The notes under the pieces: generated by a model | The model's input: only the letters and a program-made list of their open reading frames with translations | Database searches by the model: none | What the model was told of the DNA's origin: nothing | Program-made: the position numbers and the translations under genes | From: Lota lota | Taxonomy: Eukaryota > Chordata > Actinopteri > Gadiformes > Lotidae | Assembly: GCA_026745465.1 (NCBI GenBank) | Contig: JACYXH010000215.1 | Coordinates: forward strand, 342,001-406,000 | Length of the DNA stretch: 64,000 bases | Direction of reading: 5' to 3' | Part shown: in pieces, positions 1 to 28,667 of the stretch | Layout of the letters: each line of letters starts with the position of its first letter | How positions within the stretch are numbered: position 1 is the stretch's first letter

Positions 1-38
1 TGTGTGTGTGTGTGTGTGTGTGTGTATGTATGAGTGAG

Positions 39-73
<35 letters not shown>

Positions 74-82
74 ATGAGTGAG

Positions 83-131
<49 letters not shown>

Positions 132-175
132 ATGAGTGAGGCAGTGTGTGTGTGTGTGTGTGTGTGCGTGTGTAC
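1..175. repeat. Compound (TG)n array with a three-times repeated spacer
   Basis: The spacer TATGTATGAGTGAGGCAG recurs three times (about 26-43, 70-87, 128-144), separated by (TG) tracts of different length. It is therefore a higher-order minisatellite built from a microsatellite plus spacer. Read on the minus strand, it continues the open frame of the last visible tmc2 exon. Confidence 0.9.
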
Positions 176-10407
<10,232 letters not shown>

Positions 10408-10591
10408 TCAACTGATGAATCTGTGTTTGGTCCGTGTGGCTTGATGTTTAGTGCCCGGTTTGTCTCGGTGTGTCCGTCCACCATGCAGTGGTCTACCTTC
10501 GACAAGAGAGCAACAGAGAGCACTGGGAACGTTCACAGATCATGTGTTGTGATACACCGTGGCACTCACAAACAGAATGACACACATGCGT

Positions 10592-10595
<4 letters not shown>

Positions 10596-10649
<54 letters not shown>
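10596..10649. repeat. (CA)n microsatellite upstream of tmc2
   Basis: About 27 CA units roughly 190 bases upstream of the tmc2 start codon, in the presumed 5' flank or 5' UTR. The rest of 10650-11230 is AT-rich with no recognisable gene. Confidence 0.9.
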
Positions 10650-10650
<1 letters not shown>

Positions 10651-11230
10651 ACGCAACAGGTGCATCTCTGTTAGGGCTGTTTAAAGGCTAAGCTCCTTGA
10701 CAACCACCCAAGCAGCAGGCCAAGAGATGCCTATCATTTGACAAATTACATTGCAGCATCCAATTTGCAATTTCCAATGTACAATTAGGCTGTCTATCAA
10801 AATGTAAACAATACAAGAATAAAAATATAGATACATTTTAGTATGATTGGTCCAACCAGCAAGCATAATTATTTACTAGATAAACTTATTTATAGTAATT
10901 TACTATAGATTTTCAGTACAACACAAAGACTATGTCTGAGAGAAAAAGAAAAAGAAATGCTTAAGCATTAAGTAAAACACATTTTCAATAATTGGGTGTA
11001 TCTGCAGACACTTCAATTTAAATAATTCGAGCCGTTTGTGTATACATTCATCGCTATAAACCCAGTGGGTAAATTGAATAACTAACAATCTAACTGAATG
11101 CATATACGAACACAGGATATAGGCTTCTAGAATTACCCCAGTTCACATTTAATTATCATGAGGGGAAGAGTAAACGATGAGGTTTCCAGAGGTGGCTTTG
11201 GGATGTACTGTAAAGCCTTAGCGGTAAGTA

Positions 11231-11474
11231 AAAGGGTGATTGGAAACATATATCATGCACTGTAAATGGCAGACGTGACCTGGTGCAAGATCAATGTCGC
11301 CTATTGCAGTTTCTGTGGTTACTTCATGGGGGGGGGGGTTATGGTCAAATGTAATATGTGACCAGTTCAATAATGAATGGAAATAGGAGACGGGCTATGC
11401 AGCTCCCACAAAGGATGTCACACAACACACTTGTCGGTAGCTGCTTGCCTAAAAGTGCAGGGGCTACACGCTTA
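11231..11474. repeat. Dispersed repeat, copy 1 of 2
   Basis: About 244 bases, starting AAAGGGTGATTGGAAACATA and ending GGGGCTACACGCTTA. It is nearly identical to 13144-13407 in the same orientation. It has an internal poly-G of about 11 (11328-11338) and is followed by a poly-C/CA tract (11476-11520). No open frame shared by both copies looks coding and no terminal inverted repeat is evident, so the class is unknown. Confidence 0.85.
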
Positions 11475-11476
11475 CC

Positions 11477-11507
<31 letters not shown>

Positions 11508-13143
11508 ACACACACCCCCCCTCCTCCCAACTACCTGACAACCTCCTCTGTGAACCACCCCCGCCTCCTCCCTGAGCTCCCCTATTCCTCCAGAATGTTC
11601 CTCCCCTAATACTTTCTCCTATTATCTGTCCATTCAAATGCCTGGAATACCAGTCCTTCTAGAAGCCCTTCAGACTGGAGGACATGTTTACGTTATGGTC
11701 TCAGCTTTGTGTTATGTTTTCTACTACAGCCTGCTCCCCTATATCCTATTATTTATTGAACCATACCAAAACACTTAGAAGTATCCCCACCTGGACGCCA
11801 CTCCATGGAATTAAATCAGTTTGTGTGAAACTATGAAGTCTCGCTGCACTCTTATTGTTGGCTCATGGTGGTGAATAAGAGACGCTGTTCTACAGCACAA
11901 TGCTGATATCTGGGTAATGGAGACGCCAGTTTGTTGGCAGTATTGTTCCGCAATGCCTCTGGCCCGAGAGGGAGCCAAAACGTCCAGACTGACCTCCAGA
12001 TGAAAGCGGAGAAAGATGGTATCAGGGAGTCATATCACCCGCATGAAGTAAAGCAGAGCCGTTAAGGATTACAAAAGCTCCACATTAGAGAATAGAGTAG
12101 TCAAGTAAAAAAATTATTAAATGAAATATTTCCGATCTCAAGTTATGATTTCTGCTCATAAATAAATCCTGAGCATTAATTGAACTCTTGTTGAGCAGAA
12201 TGTTTAATCGATTAGGATTGACTTGATACACTTTGTTTAATTATGAATTTATGAACCCATTATATTCAGACATAATTGGACAATTAATGAGCAAAATATT
12301 AATGATCATCATTATATGGTATTATATGGTAAAAGGCAGACCAGTGAAATTCCAGGCAAAGATCCTAATCAAGTAACGTAACCCTGCTGATCAAATGGAT
12401 CACAGGTGGGGGGGGGGTGACTGACACAATGGCTAAAGCTTCCAGCAGGTGCACAGAGGATCAAAATGATTTGTCAGGACACAGGATCTGTCGTCAGAAT
12501 GTTATGCTTAGCGGCCACAGGTCGAAGGAAGAATTCGTTTCCACTGTTGGATCTCAACTCTGAATAATGTTTCACAAGCAGCGCTGAACAGATATTCACA
12601 AAAAAAGGTATAATGGGGTTGTTTGGGCTGTGATTCGTGTACAGAGTGTATAGATAAGCAGGTAGGAAGCTTTCCGGTTAACTTCAGCTGGTTGGGCTAA
12701 GAGTGACTATTTATAATTTTGAACTGTTGAACCAGCTGACATTAGTTTACTTGAAAATGATGTGATATTAAAATACATCAGCTGAAGAACATCCACTAGT
12801 ATTAGTAGTAGTAGTACCAGCTGTTTCATATACTTACAACTACTACTTCTAAAATAAAAAATAAAAATCTTGTTATCAGCCTTGCGGAACCTGGATGAGC
12901 AAAAACAGCTTTTAATTTATTAAGCGTTTGAAAGTCTCCAAGGTTACATTTGTATTCTAGGTTGGCTGGCTGGTCATTTTAGATCTGCTGTGATTGCCAC
13001 TGTTATTTTTTATGTCATTAAAGGTTGCAGATTTGTTAAACAACATAACATTTAAGCCATGGTTAAATTTATTTATGAAAATTGCAAAGATCGATTTTTT
13101 TGTTGTATTTGTAAGGCATAGGACTTTTTAGAAATCAGGTTAG
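11475..13143. other. Intergenic stretch between the two repeat copies
   Basis: AT-rich DNA with a poly-C/CA tract at its left end and short simple repeats. I see no gene, splice-site-flanked coding exon or RNA gene in it. Confidence 0.6.
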
Positions 13144-13238
13144 AAAGGGTGATTGGAAACATATCATGCACTGTAAATGGCAGACGTGACCTGGTGCAGG
13201 ATCAATGTCGCCTATTGCAGTTTCTGTGGTTACTTCAT

Positions 13239-13274
<36 letters not shown>

Positions 13275-13407
13275 TGGTCAAATGTCATATGTGACCAGTT
13301 CAATAATGAATGGAAATAGGAGACGGGCTATGCAGCTCCCACAAAGGACGTCACACAACACACTTGTCGGTAGCTGCTTGCCTGAAGATGCAGGGGCTAC
13401 ACGCTTA
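13144..13407. repeat. Dispersed repeat, copy 2 of 2
   Basis: Matches copy 1 (11231-11474) except for scattered substitutions and a much longer internal poly-G run (13239-13271, about 33 versus 11). The copies are direct repeats about 1.9 kb apart. Confidence 0.85.
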
Positions 13408-13729
13408 CACTTGCATATTAACACTCTTATTTGGTATTTGGTAAATAACTACAAATATACAAATACAATCATTATAATAGATGAAATATATAATCAGAGT
13501 TTGTGACTCCCCATAATAGAGGGGTAAACTGTTTTGTCTCCTATTTTTAATTTCAAAATGATTAATGCAATAAAAAAAATTAACAAGAATATAAGGCACA
13601 TTTGAAATGTCAAACAACCTCACAAATGTTCAAGCCTAAGGTCAGCCTTCCCAAGCACTAGCATGACGCTACATATTATGTTCTGAGCAAAGTTCTTTGT
13701 ATGGGCTCACCACATGACACACATACACA

Positions 13730-20498
<6,769 letters not shown>

Positions 20499-20922
20499 CT
20501 TCTTTGTACTGTGGGATGGTCCTGTCGCCTCCAACTACTGCAGAGCCAGGATCCCGCTGATTGTGTGCAGGTGGCACTGAATGAAACTATAGCAGTGGTC
20601 TCCCTCCTGCTTGCCCAGCTACCTTGAAGCTAGACGGATCAGCCCTATCTGAGACCATCTCAGCATGATGGACTTCAGGTACCTATCTCTATTTATATAC
20701 TCTGTGTGTGTGTATGTATGTGTGTGTGTGTGTGTCTTTGATAAGGGGTGTTATAAAGGGGTGGGTTGTTCATGGTGTGTTACTCGCATCTATCGCATAG
20801 TACGTTTTTTTTTTTGCCAACCATCGACCCGAAACATGCACAATGATGCCATGGAAACCCTAGAGCCACACGATTTCACTAGCTATAAATATTTCATAAG
20901 AGTTATGAGTGCTTTTATGCAG

Positions 20923-20924
<2 letters not shown>

Positions 20925-21003
<79 letters not shown>
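20925..21003. repeat. (GT)n microsatellite
   Basis: About 39 GT units about 430 bases upstream of the tmc1 start codon. Confidence 0.95.
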
Positions 21004-21004
<1 letters not shown>

Positions 21005-23864
21005 TGTCATGAGCAAGATCATTGCTTTATTTTCTTCTTGCCTAATGATTTTGTTCTACTCTTAAGTTTACTTAATAATAAGGCATACTACCTATAATCA
21101 TATAAATAACAATCTCACAGAAAGCAAGGAAAATATTTCAGCATCTGTTTTGGAGCTGAGATATGGCCTGATTATGCATAATCATGAACAACACATATTT
21201 CAGAGGGGATCTTGCTCTAATGTGGCATATTTCCAAGGAAAACAACATGAGGGTGGGACAAAACATACAAGGGATTTAATTGGTGAATAGTGTAAGTTGC
21301 TTCCTTTTAAACTAGATCGGGCCCCAATGGTGTTGCTATTGAGTGGATCTTTTTGTCAAAAGAAAGGCAATTACTTTGACTATTTCATGTCTTGACAATC
21401 TGAAAACCACAAGATCAAAGTTAGCATTTCATTGTGTTGAGTCTGTATGCGTGAGGGTTCATCTCTGCTTCATCTATCTACCTCCCAAAGTATCTTCCAT
21501 TATTCGTCAACCTCTCACGTGACAACGATTGAAAGGAAACATAATCCCCTCAATGTGACTCAGACGATGAAACAGTGGGTTTATTTTGTCTGTGGTGTCA
21601 GCACAGATGGGCGGACATATGTGTCTGTCCGGGCCACATGGACTCCTCAACCCAGCCTTTGAGGGCGCCACTAGTCAACTAGTTAACATTTCAATGACGC
21701 AGCCATTTAGAGAGTGTAGTAAGCCAGTGTGCCTCTAGAGAGTGCTGTTGAGCTAACACTCCTGATCTTAGAACAAGTGTGTGGGTGTGTGGGTGCTTAT
21801 TTGTGCATACTTATTGTATTGTGTATGTTTTGTTTGTATGCACTTCAAACCATTGTTCAAATGTGGCACGCTTGTTTTGGATGCACGCAATACGACTTCT
21901 TGGTGGAGGGTGCCAGAGAAAGAGATCAGTTTCCAACGCTAATGTTAGCCCAGATAGCATGGAATCTATGAATGTTAAGGTGAAGGAGGTCACGCAACCT
22001 GAACCAAAGTGTAGTATAGGCCTACCCGGAGTAATTACCTCTGTAACTTATCACCACATATAGACCGACACAGGGATAGTGTATATGTTTATGAATATAT
22101 GACTTATATTACTGTTTATATTGCCTTTTCTGTAGCACTAACTAGTAAAAGCAATTTGTATTATCGTCAACACTATAAATGTTGTTTCTTGGTTTGTTTA
22201 TTTGTGTGTGTGTGTGTGTGTGTGATAACAGAGCATGATTTGGAGTGATTGTTGACCTGTAAACGTATGTGCATGGTTGTTGACATGTAAGTACACGTTC
22301 TTGTGTCTGTATATGTACACTTTGTAATTGTGCCACCCTGTAAACAGACATGGAGATTGAGCTGTTCCTTTGTAAGCTTGATAAGAGGATGGCCTTAAAA
22401 AGGCACGCAGCTTCTACACCCTGAACCACTGGTTTCATGTTTCATTACCCCAACTACAATTGGGGCTAAACTAGTAAGCCTTTTAAATATGAATTTACAA
22501 TGAAAACATTAGTTAGTTCATGGGCTTCTTTTTAAAGATTATGGTTTGGCATATTCTCTACGACGGTGCTTCCCACTCAAAATGCTTGCAACCCACCAGT
22601 TGAGAATCACTGGCCTAAATAACAGACCTGACACAGATGATCTTTCTGGTAAAAGGCTCTTTGCATCAGATAACTCTATGATAAATGAGGGTCCTCACAA
22701 CAGGAAAAACAAGTGAGCGTACAAGTACTTGCCTGGGTAATTGCCGCACGTGATCCTGAGATGTTTGAGAGTAAATTGATACTCTTGGCATTGACTTTGA
22801 AGCTGACTCTCAGCGTGACTTTGAAGAGTGATTTGTGCACGGATGATTAGAGACAAACAGCACCCTGGGTGTTTTCATCGTCGACGAATAGCGCTCAACA
22901 TTTCCACTCAATCTCACTGGTTCTATAATGTTCATAAGGATCCTTTGCTATCGTTGAGCACATTCCTTACCTTCTAAAGCCTATCCATACAGGGGTTAAA
23001 TTTAGTTATTTTTAAGCATTAAACCCTGTCTTCATCTCAACTGTACACACATTTAAGACTTGTCTTAAATGAAAGCCAAGGGCCCATGCTTGTTGAGCAA
23101 TATTGTTCTTTTGGGTTGTTGACACTAAATTCAACCCGCAGCAGTAAGCCCTGGGGCCAAACAGCTCCAATGTTTTTCAATGAGAGAAAGAGAGAGGTAT
23201 GGGGGTGGGGGGGGGGGGGGGGGGGGAGCCAAAGAGGGGGAGAGAGATAAGCACAGGTTTATTAGCCGAAACTTAGACTCTGAACCCATTTTACCCAACA
23301 GAGCTTGAATAAACATTGTCTCATTGAAATCTTATTTTATTGTTAACCCAGTATAAATGAACATTATTTGGGAAGTAGCCTCTGTTTGTTTCTGGTAACC
23401 AGTAAGAGAAACCAGACCAGTGAAAGTACTGGATATTGTAAAACATCAAACATACATTCTATCACACCCATACCGTACCATACTTTTGGAAGGTTTTTAA
23501 AAACAAAATTTTTGAGCGTTCATGAAGACAGGAGACGTAAAAAAACAAAGCAGAGAGAGAGAGAGAGGGACGATGGCCGGAAGTGAGAGAAAAAAAGGGA
23601 GAGAGAACGAGAGAGTGAGAGAGAGAGCGAAGATGGCCTGAAGTGAATTCAGTTTTCCTGTTTGGTCTGAATTACACACACACACACACACACACACCAA
23701 AATTCATGTTGCCCCAGTATGGAAGCAGAGCAGGACACTCAACACAAAACTAAACACATGAGCAGGAAACCCAACACCCCAGCCCGGCCACAGCCAGTCC
23801 AGTGAGAGACGGACAAAGACGGAGAGAGAAAGAAAAAGAATCGAGAAGAGAAAATATGAGGAGG

Positions 23865-24001
23865 AGAAGAAGAAGAAGACGATGAATAAGTGTGAAGGAG
23901 AAGAAGAAGAAGAAGATGAAGAAGTGTGAAGGAGAAGAAGAAGAAGAAGGAGAAGAAGGAGAAGAAGAAGAAGAAGAAGAAGATGAAGAAGAAGAAGAAG
24001 T
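23865..24001. repeat. (GAA)n tract with a GTGTGAAGGA interruption
   Basis: Purine-only strand made of GAA/AGA units with GATGA interruptions. The segment AAGTGTGAAGGAGAAG recurs three times, which suggests expansion of a longer unit. Long GAA runs can form triplex DNA. Confidence 0.85.
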
Positions 24002-25400
24002 GTGAAGGAGAGCAATGTTGCTGTGGAGGGTTGCAGTTGTGGCCTGGGAGGTAGAGAGGAATGAGCTAATTAAGGGGATATCATAATTGGAACTATTTTT
24101 ATGTGCGCGTCTTAAAATGTGCAGTGAGAAATTATCAGTGTAGGAGAAAGAAACTGTCTTAGCGTGCAGCAAGTGTGCCAATTGTATTTGCCAGTTTGTG
24201 TGTGTGTGTGGCAGTGTGTTTGATTGTAAACCTGCGGTAAGGAATGCACCTCATGCCCAAATATAGCAGCATCGTCGTCATGGAGGGGGCAGGGACAGCA
24301 CGGCTGAGGGGAGGGGTTTGCTGCGGCGATTGACAGAAACATAGAGACGGAGGCGTGTCTTCCTGTGCAGACAGAGCAGCACGTGGCCAGCCCCATCTGC
24401 ACAAGGGAGCAGCCACAAAGACCAGCCAGTCTGGGGGACAGAACAGAACACAGGACATCTGCTCTGCACACACGTACATCACATAAGTGCTCTTTCACAT
24501 GAACCACACACACAATCAGACACAGACAGACAAACTCAATTACACTGACGTACACTTACCTCACAGTCCCTAGTACATTCATACCAATATACAAATATAA
24601 GCAATTCACACACATACATACTCTCTCTTGATAAAACACATAGGCAAAGCTAATATATCGCAAACACAACATGCTCACTGATAAAGGCATGGACTGCCTC
24701 AGATTCATGCACGAGTCATTAATGCATACAGACACACAAACACATACACTTAAATACTCACATGCAGACAAACACAGTTGTCATGAACATATCATCTTTC
24801 AAGAAACTTGCCCTACACAGGTTGCAAAAGACCCACACAAAGGCACAACAGATCAAAAGCAGCCATCATGAGACATTCCCATTAGTTCACCAGTCATGTC
24901 AAGCCAGGTCCACCGGGACGCACGCAAGGGCAGAGACACATTAGAACTCCTCTTACATGTTCTTTGTCAATCACACAGAGAAACAAACACTTCCAGCCAG
25001 CCATCAAGAGACGCATGTGTGTGTGTGTGTATGTGTGTGTTAGGAAGGGAGGGGGATGAATCATAAAGAGAGAGAAGTGTGTCAGAAAGAGACTCCTCCC
25101 CTAGCTAGAGATGACAGTCATGAGACAGCAAAACAGCACCAGTCACACTAACGAATGGAAGAACATATGAAGTGGACCAGTGAAAATTGATGAATCAGCA
25201 CCTATTTCCCCTTGCCATGTAAATGTATGTGTATCTGGCTGTCCCTCTGTTGATTTCTTTACTTTTGACTTTTAGCTGAGCATATAAAATAAGTGAAGGT
25301 AAAATTGATACTATGCATGGGATTAAAAGCATACCTCTCTTGCAAATGTATAACTACAATGACAGACAAGCTGATGCTTCCCCTCTCTGGCAGGCACACA

Positions 25401-25457
<57 letters not shown>

Positions 25458-25777
25458 CTGCTGTGGGGTTGCACATGCAGTTGAGTTGTGGAATGAAAGG
25501 TAAGGATCAAGTTTAAAAGTGGTGTTGCTGGACAAGCTCAGTGCAGAGCTTATCAAGCCTGCACACAGCTTATGTAAATGGATAAGCTGCAGTTTCAACC
25601 AGCCCCTTTATCAACAGTGCCTCCCCACACTGTCACCATACACAGGCCAACTGTGTGTGTGGGCGTGTATGTGTGTGTGTGTGTGTGTGTGTCTGTGTGC
25701 TTGCTGTCTGGACAATATCTGCCTGGTAACTACGGATAGGCTGTCCCAGATTCAGATGAACTGCACAGAACACAATG

Positions 25778-25813
<36 letters not shown>

Positions 25814-27346
25814 TGAATAAGGTCTTTAAAATCCCCTCTTACCCCAGACACAATAAAACAACACACACAAACGCATACATAGAGGTTTTCAACATATATT
25901 ATTGCTGTTTATCTTAACAAAAGATAGCCTAGTGGTTAATAACAATGTCTTAATGTCTTGATAACAGTGACACTTAACTCATGTTAATCTGTCGAGAAAG
26001 GACATGCATCCCCCCACCCACCAACTATACTACACAACACCAGTTTACACAGTCTGAACCCCCATAAGCACATACACACAAGCCAAACCATAACACAAGA
26101 CGAGAGCATGGGGGTGGGCAGCGAAACGCGACACCTCCCACTCTCACTCTGCCTCCTCCCTCTGCTGTGAGCCATGAACCTTCACATACTAAGAGGAAAA
26201 ACATTTCACATGCACATGGCCCTGTGTTGTCGTCTTTCTTTTTGCTTCTCTTTTTATTAAGTGAAATGGCATTCTTAGAAAAGCTTTAGGTCTTAAGTTC
26301 AAAGCACAAGACTGGATTACTTGTGGGTGTGAGATGATGATGAAAGTAGAAATTAAGTGAAGGTAACGCTGTCAACATCTATTGAGGATATTTTTAATGG
26401 TTTTCTTCATCTTCATCTTCCAGGTTCAACGTGTTTATCTGGAAAAACGGCCATGTATCTTAACAAACCAACAAATGCATCAAGATTATGCGTTTCAGTG
26501 TTAGTTTTGCTGTCTTTATTGATATTGTGAAAACCAACAGTTCTACTGTTGATCGACATCATTCACAGTAGTGGGTGTGGTGAGAGAATCAAGCAGATGT
26601 ATTCAAATATCACAAATATGCCAGTTAGTTTCAAGGGGACGTTACAAGCCCACAAAATAAATAATGGTTTTATAGCACATCCTCAAATAGAGCGGCCAGA
26701 GAGACAACAAAAACTCCAACCACCACAGCTGAACCCCGAAAATAAATAAAACCATTTTGAGAATTAAGGGGACCACTCACACTGGAAGACCCATGCAGAG
26801 ATACAAATGCAAACCAACAGGTGAAACAAACCTGCTATTATGGATTTTATTTTGTTATTCATAGCAGAAAACTATAACAATGTAATGCTAATATACTCTG
26901 CATCAGAACATTGATGCTGTTTTTACCTTGCCTGTAGAACAATTGAAGAAAAGTGGTCATGCTACTTTACTTAAAACTCCAAACCTTTTGTGTTGTTTTC
27001 GTTCAGAGAAGGGGGGAAGTTGTCAGAAATATCCGTAACCTGGCATACTTAGTCTAGAGTTTTGGGTGGGGTTGAGTGTCTGCACCTCAATGTATGTTGG
27101 AAAAGCAGCTCCATTGTGTTTTGTGTGGTCACCTGCATGACAGCAGTTTTCCCGTATGAATATGCTTTTCAACCTCCCCAATATGCATGGAGGGGTTTAT
27201 GTCACCTGTCAAAATCCCTCTGCCTCTCCCTCCTTTTGTTTTAACCTGTCTCTGACTCTGTACTCAATACAAGAACGCCAGTTACATTCAGTTAGCTATT
27301 CAGAATAATTGGTTCAATTATAACAAATAGTGGAGCCTTCTGGAAT

Positions 27347-27442
<96 letters not shown>
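27347..27442. repeat. (GT)n microsatellite
   Basis: About 48 GT units in intergenic DNA about 1.1 kb upstream of the presumed zfand5 first exon. Confidence 0.95.
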
Positions 27443-27443
<1 letters not shown>

Positions 27444-27605
27444 TGGTAGTGCGAGAACAGTCAGGATCATATTAATGTATTGTCGTCTCCCGGGTTAAGC
27501 GTGTGATTGTGATGTAGGGGACCAACTGCCTCTATAATTGGCCACGTATTACACTGGCTTTCCACAAACGTTTGATGTCACCATAATAAAAGAAAAGAAA
27601 AAGCT

Positions 27606-27639
<34 letters not shown>

Positions 27640-28379
27640 CAGACTTTGTTCTTACACATCTCAGATACAACCATATTATGCTCCCCTAACGGTAGTGTTT
27701 GTTTTGTTTCATGTACAGTGCTGCATGCCCTAGGGGATGTGTATAGCGTTCTTGCCAAGCCAAAGGAATATGTTGGAGCTTGTAAGTCCCATGGTGTCAT
27801 CCAACAGGGCCCAGTACAGGTCCATCACTACTGGTATCAGTCTATATATCATAACTATACATGGCAATATGTAATAACATAAGATTTAAAAAAATGCAGT
27901 TATATAAAATGTATGTATTATCATTACACGTGATAGTGATTACCAGAGTGTTTACAATTTCCATTTCAAGGATTGTGTACCACGACATAGGTCGCAAATG
28001 AACAAAGAATATGTTGTGGGTGATGTTTGCTGGCACCTAGTTGCTGTCGCCCCCCTGGCAACACCTTCTTGTCAACACAGACGAAAGGCTTCGGAACCTG
28101 ATTACTTCTAGGAATGAAATACAAACTTGTTTTGTTTCTTGAAAAATATTGACGTCAAGCTCATCTCTTCGCAAGAAGCCTACTTTGACAACATGCAGCT
28201 GCTTATACTTTTAATACTATACAAATAAATCATGAACAACATCAGCCAGGTCGGCGGTAGCAACGACGCGTTTAGGAAGATTACACAATAAAAGAGTGTG
28301 TCCTTGTGGGAGGATGACGAATAGATAACGCAAACATGCCCTATGCGCAAGCCCAACCCCCTCTGTAAACGGTAGGACT

Positions 28380-28489
28380 GTCGCTCCGGGGCACCGCGGG
28401 CAGCCAATAACGACACGTTGTTCTACCCGTGACATCACCCACCACGCCTCTTACTAAAGAAGGAAACAAACATCGTCGAGAGCTGAGCG
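28380..28489 (+). promoter_or_regulatory. Presumed zfand5 core promoter
   Basis: A CpG-richer stretch than its surroundings, with an inverted CCAAT box (GCCAATAACG) near 28402. It lies just before a sequence that ends in a strong donor (CGCTG/GTAAGC) at 28667/28668. No TATA box is obvious. The start site itself is inferred. Confidence 0.45.
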
Positions 28490-28667
28490 GATGCAGAGCT
28501 GGAGAGCGAGAGCGAGAACACGCAAGATAGGACAACGTAATTATAGCGATCTATCTTAGACTCGGAGGATTTACAGAGAGAAAGGACGTTTATTGGCCAA
28601 AAATACGCGGAACCCGACTGCGCTACTCAGCATTTTCCTCTCGCAACCTCTCATCATCATTTCGCTG
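28490..28667 (+). other. Likely noncoding first exon of zfand5
   Basis: GC-rich segment without an ORF in frame with the protein, ending at a consensus donor GTAAGC at 28668. The zfand5 coding exon begins two bases after an acceptor (TTGTAG/CAATGG at 31601), so at least one 5' noncoding exon must exist. This is the best candidate. The 5' boundary is approximate. Confidence 0.5.

Larger units (their letters stand above)
20500..28480. other. Intergenic region between tmc1 and zfand5
   Basis: About 8 kb with no exon I can support on either strand. It holds (GT)n at 20925-21003, 27347-27442 and shorter tracts, poly-G at 23206-23226, a (GAA)n region at 23865-24001, (CA)n at 25396-25455, (GA)n at 25782-25810, and otherwise AT-rich unique DNA. 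It includes the head-to-head interval where tmc1 and zfand5 regulatory DNA would lie. Confidence 0.6.

Noticed and set aside
23704-24181. Minus-strand open frames of poly-Ser or poly-Leu
   Set aside because: Pure product of the (GAA)n tract; no splice sites or family similarity.
24112-24555. 147-codon minus-strand open frame
   Set aside because: No known motif, and overlapping open frames in two other minus frames suggest simply a stop-poor GC-richer patch.
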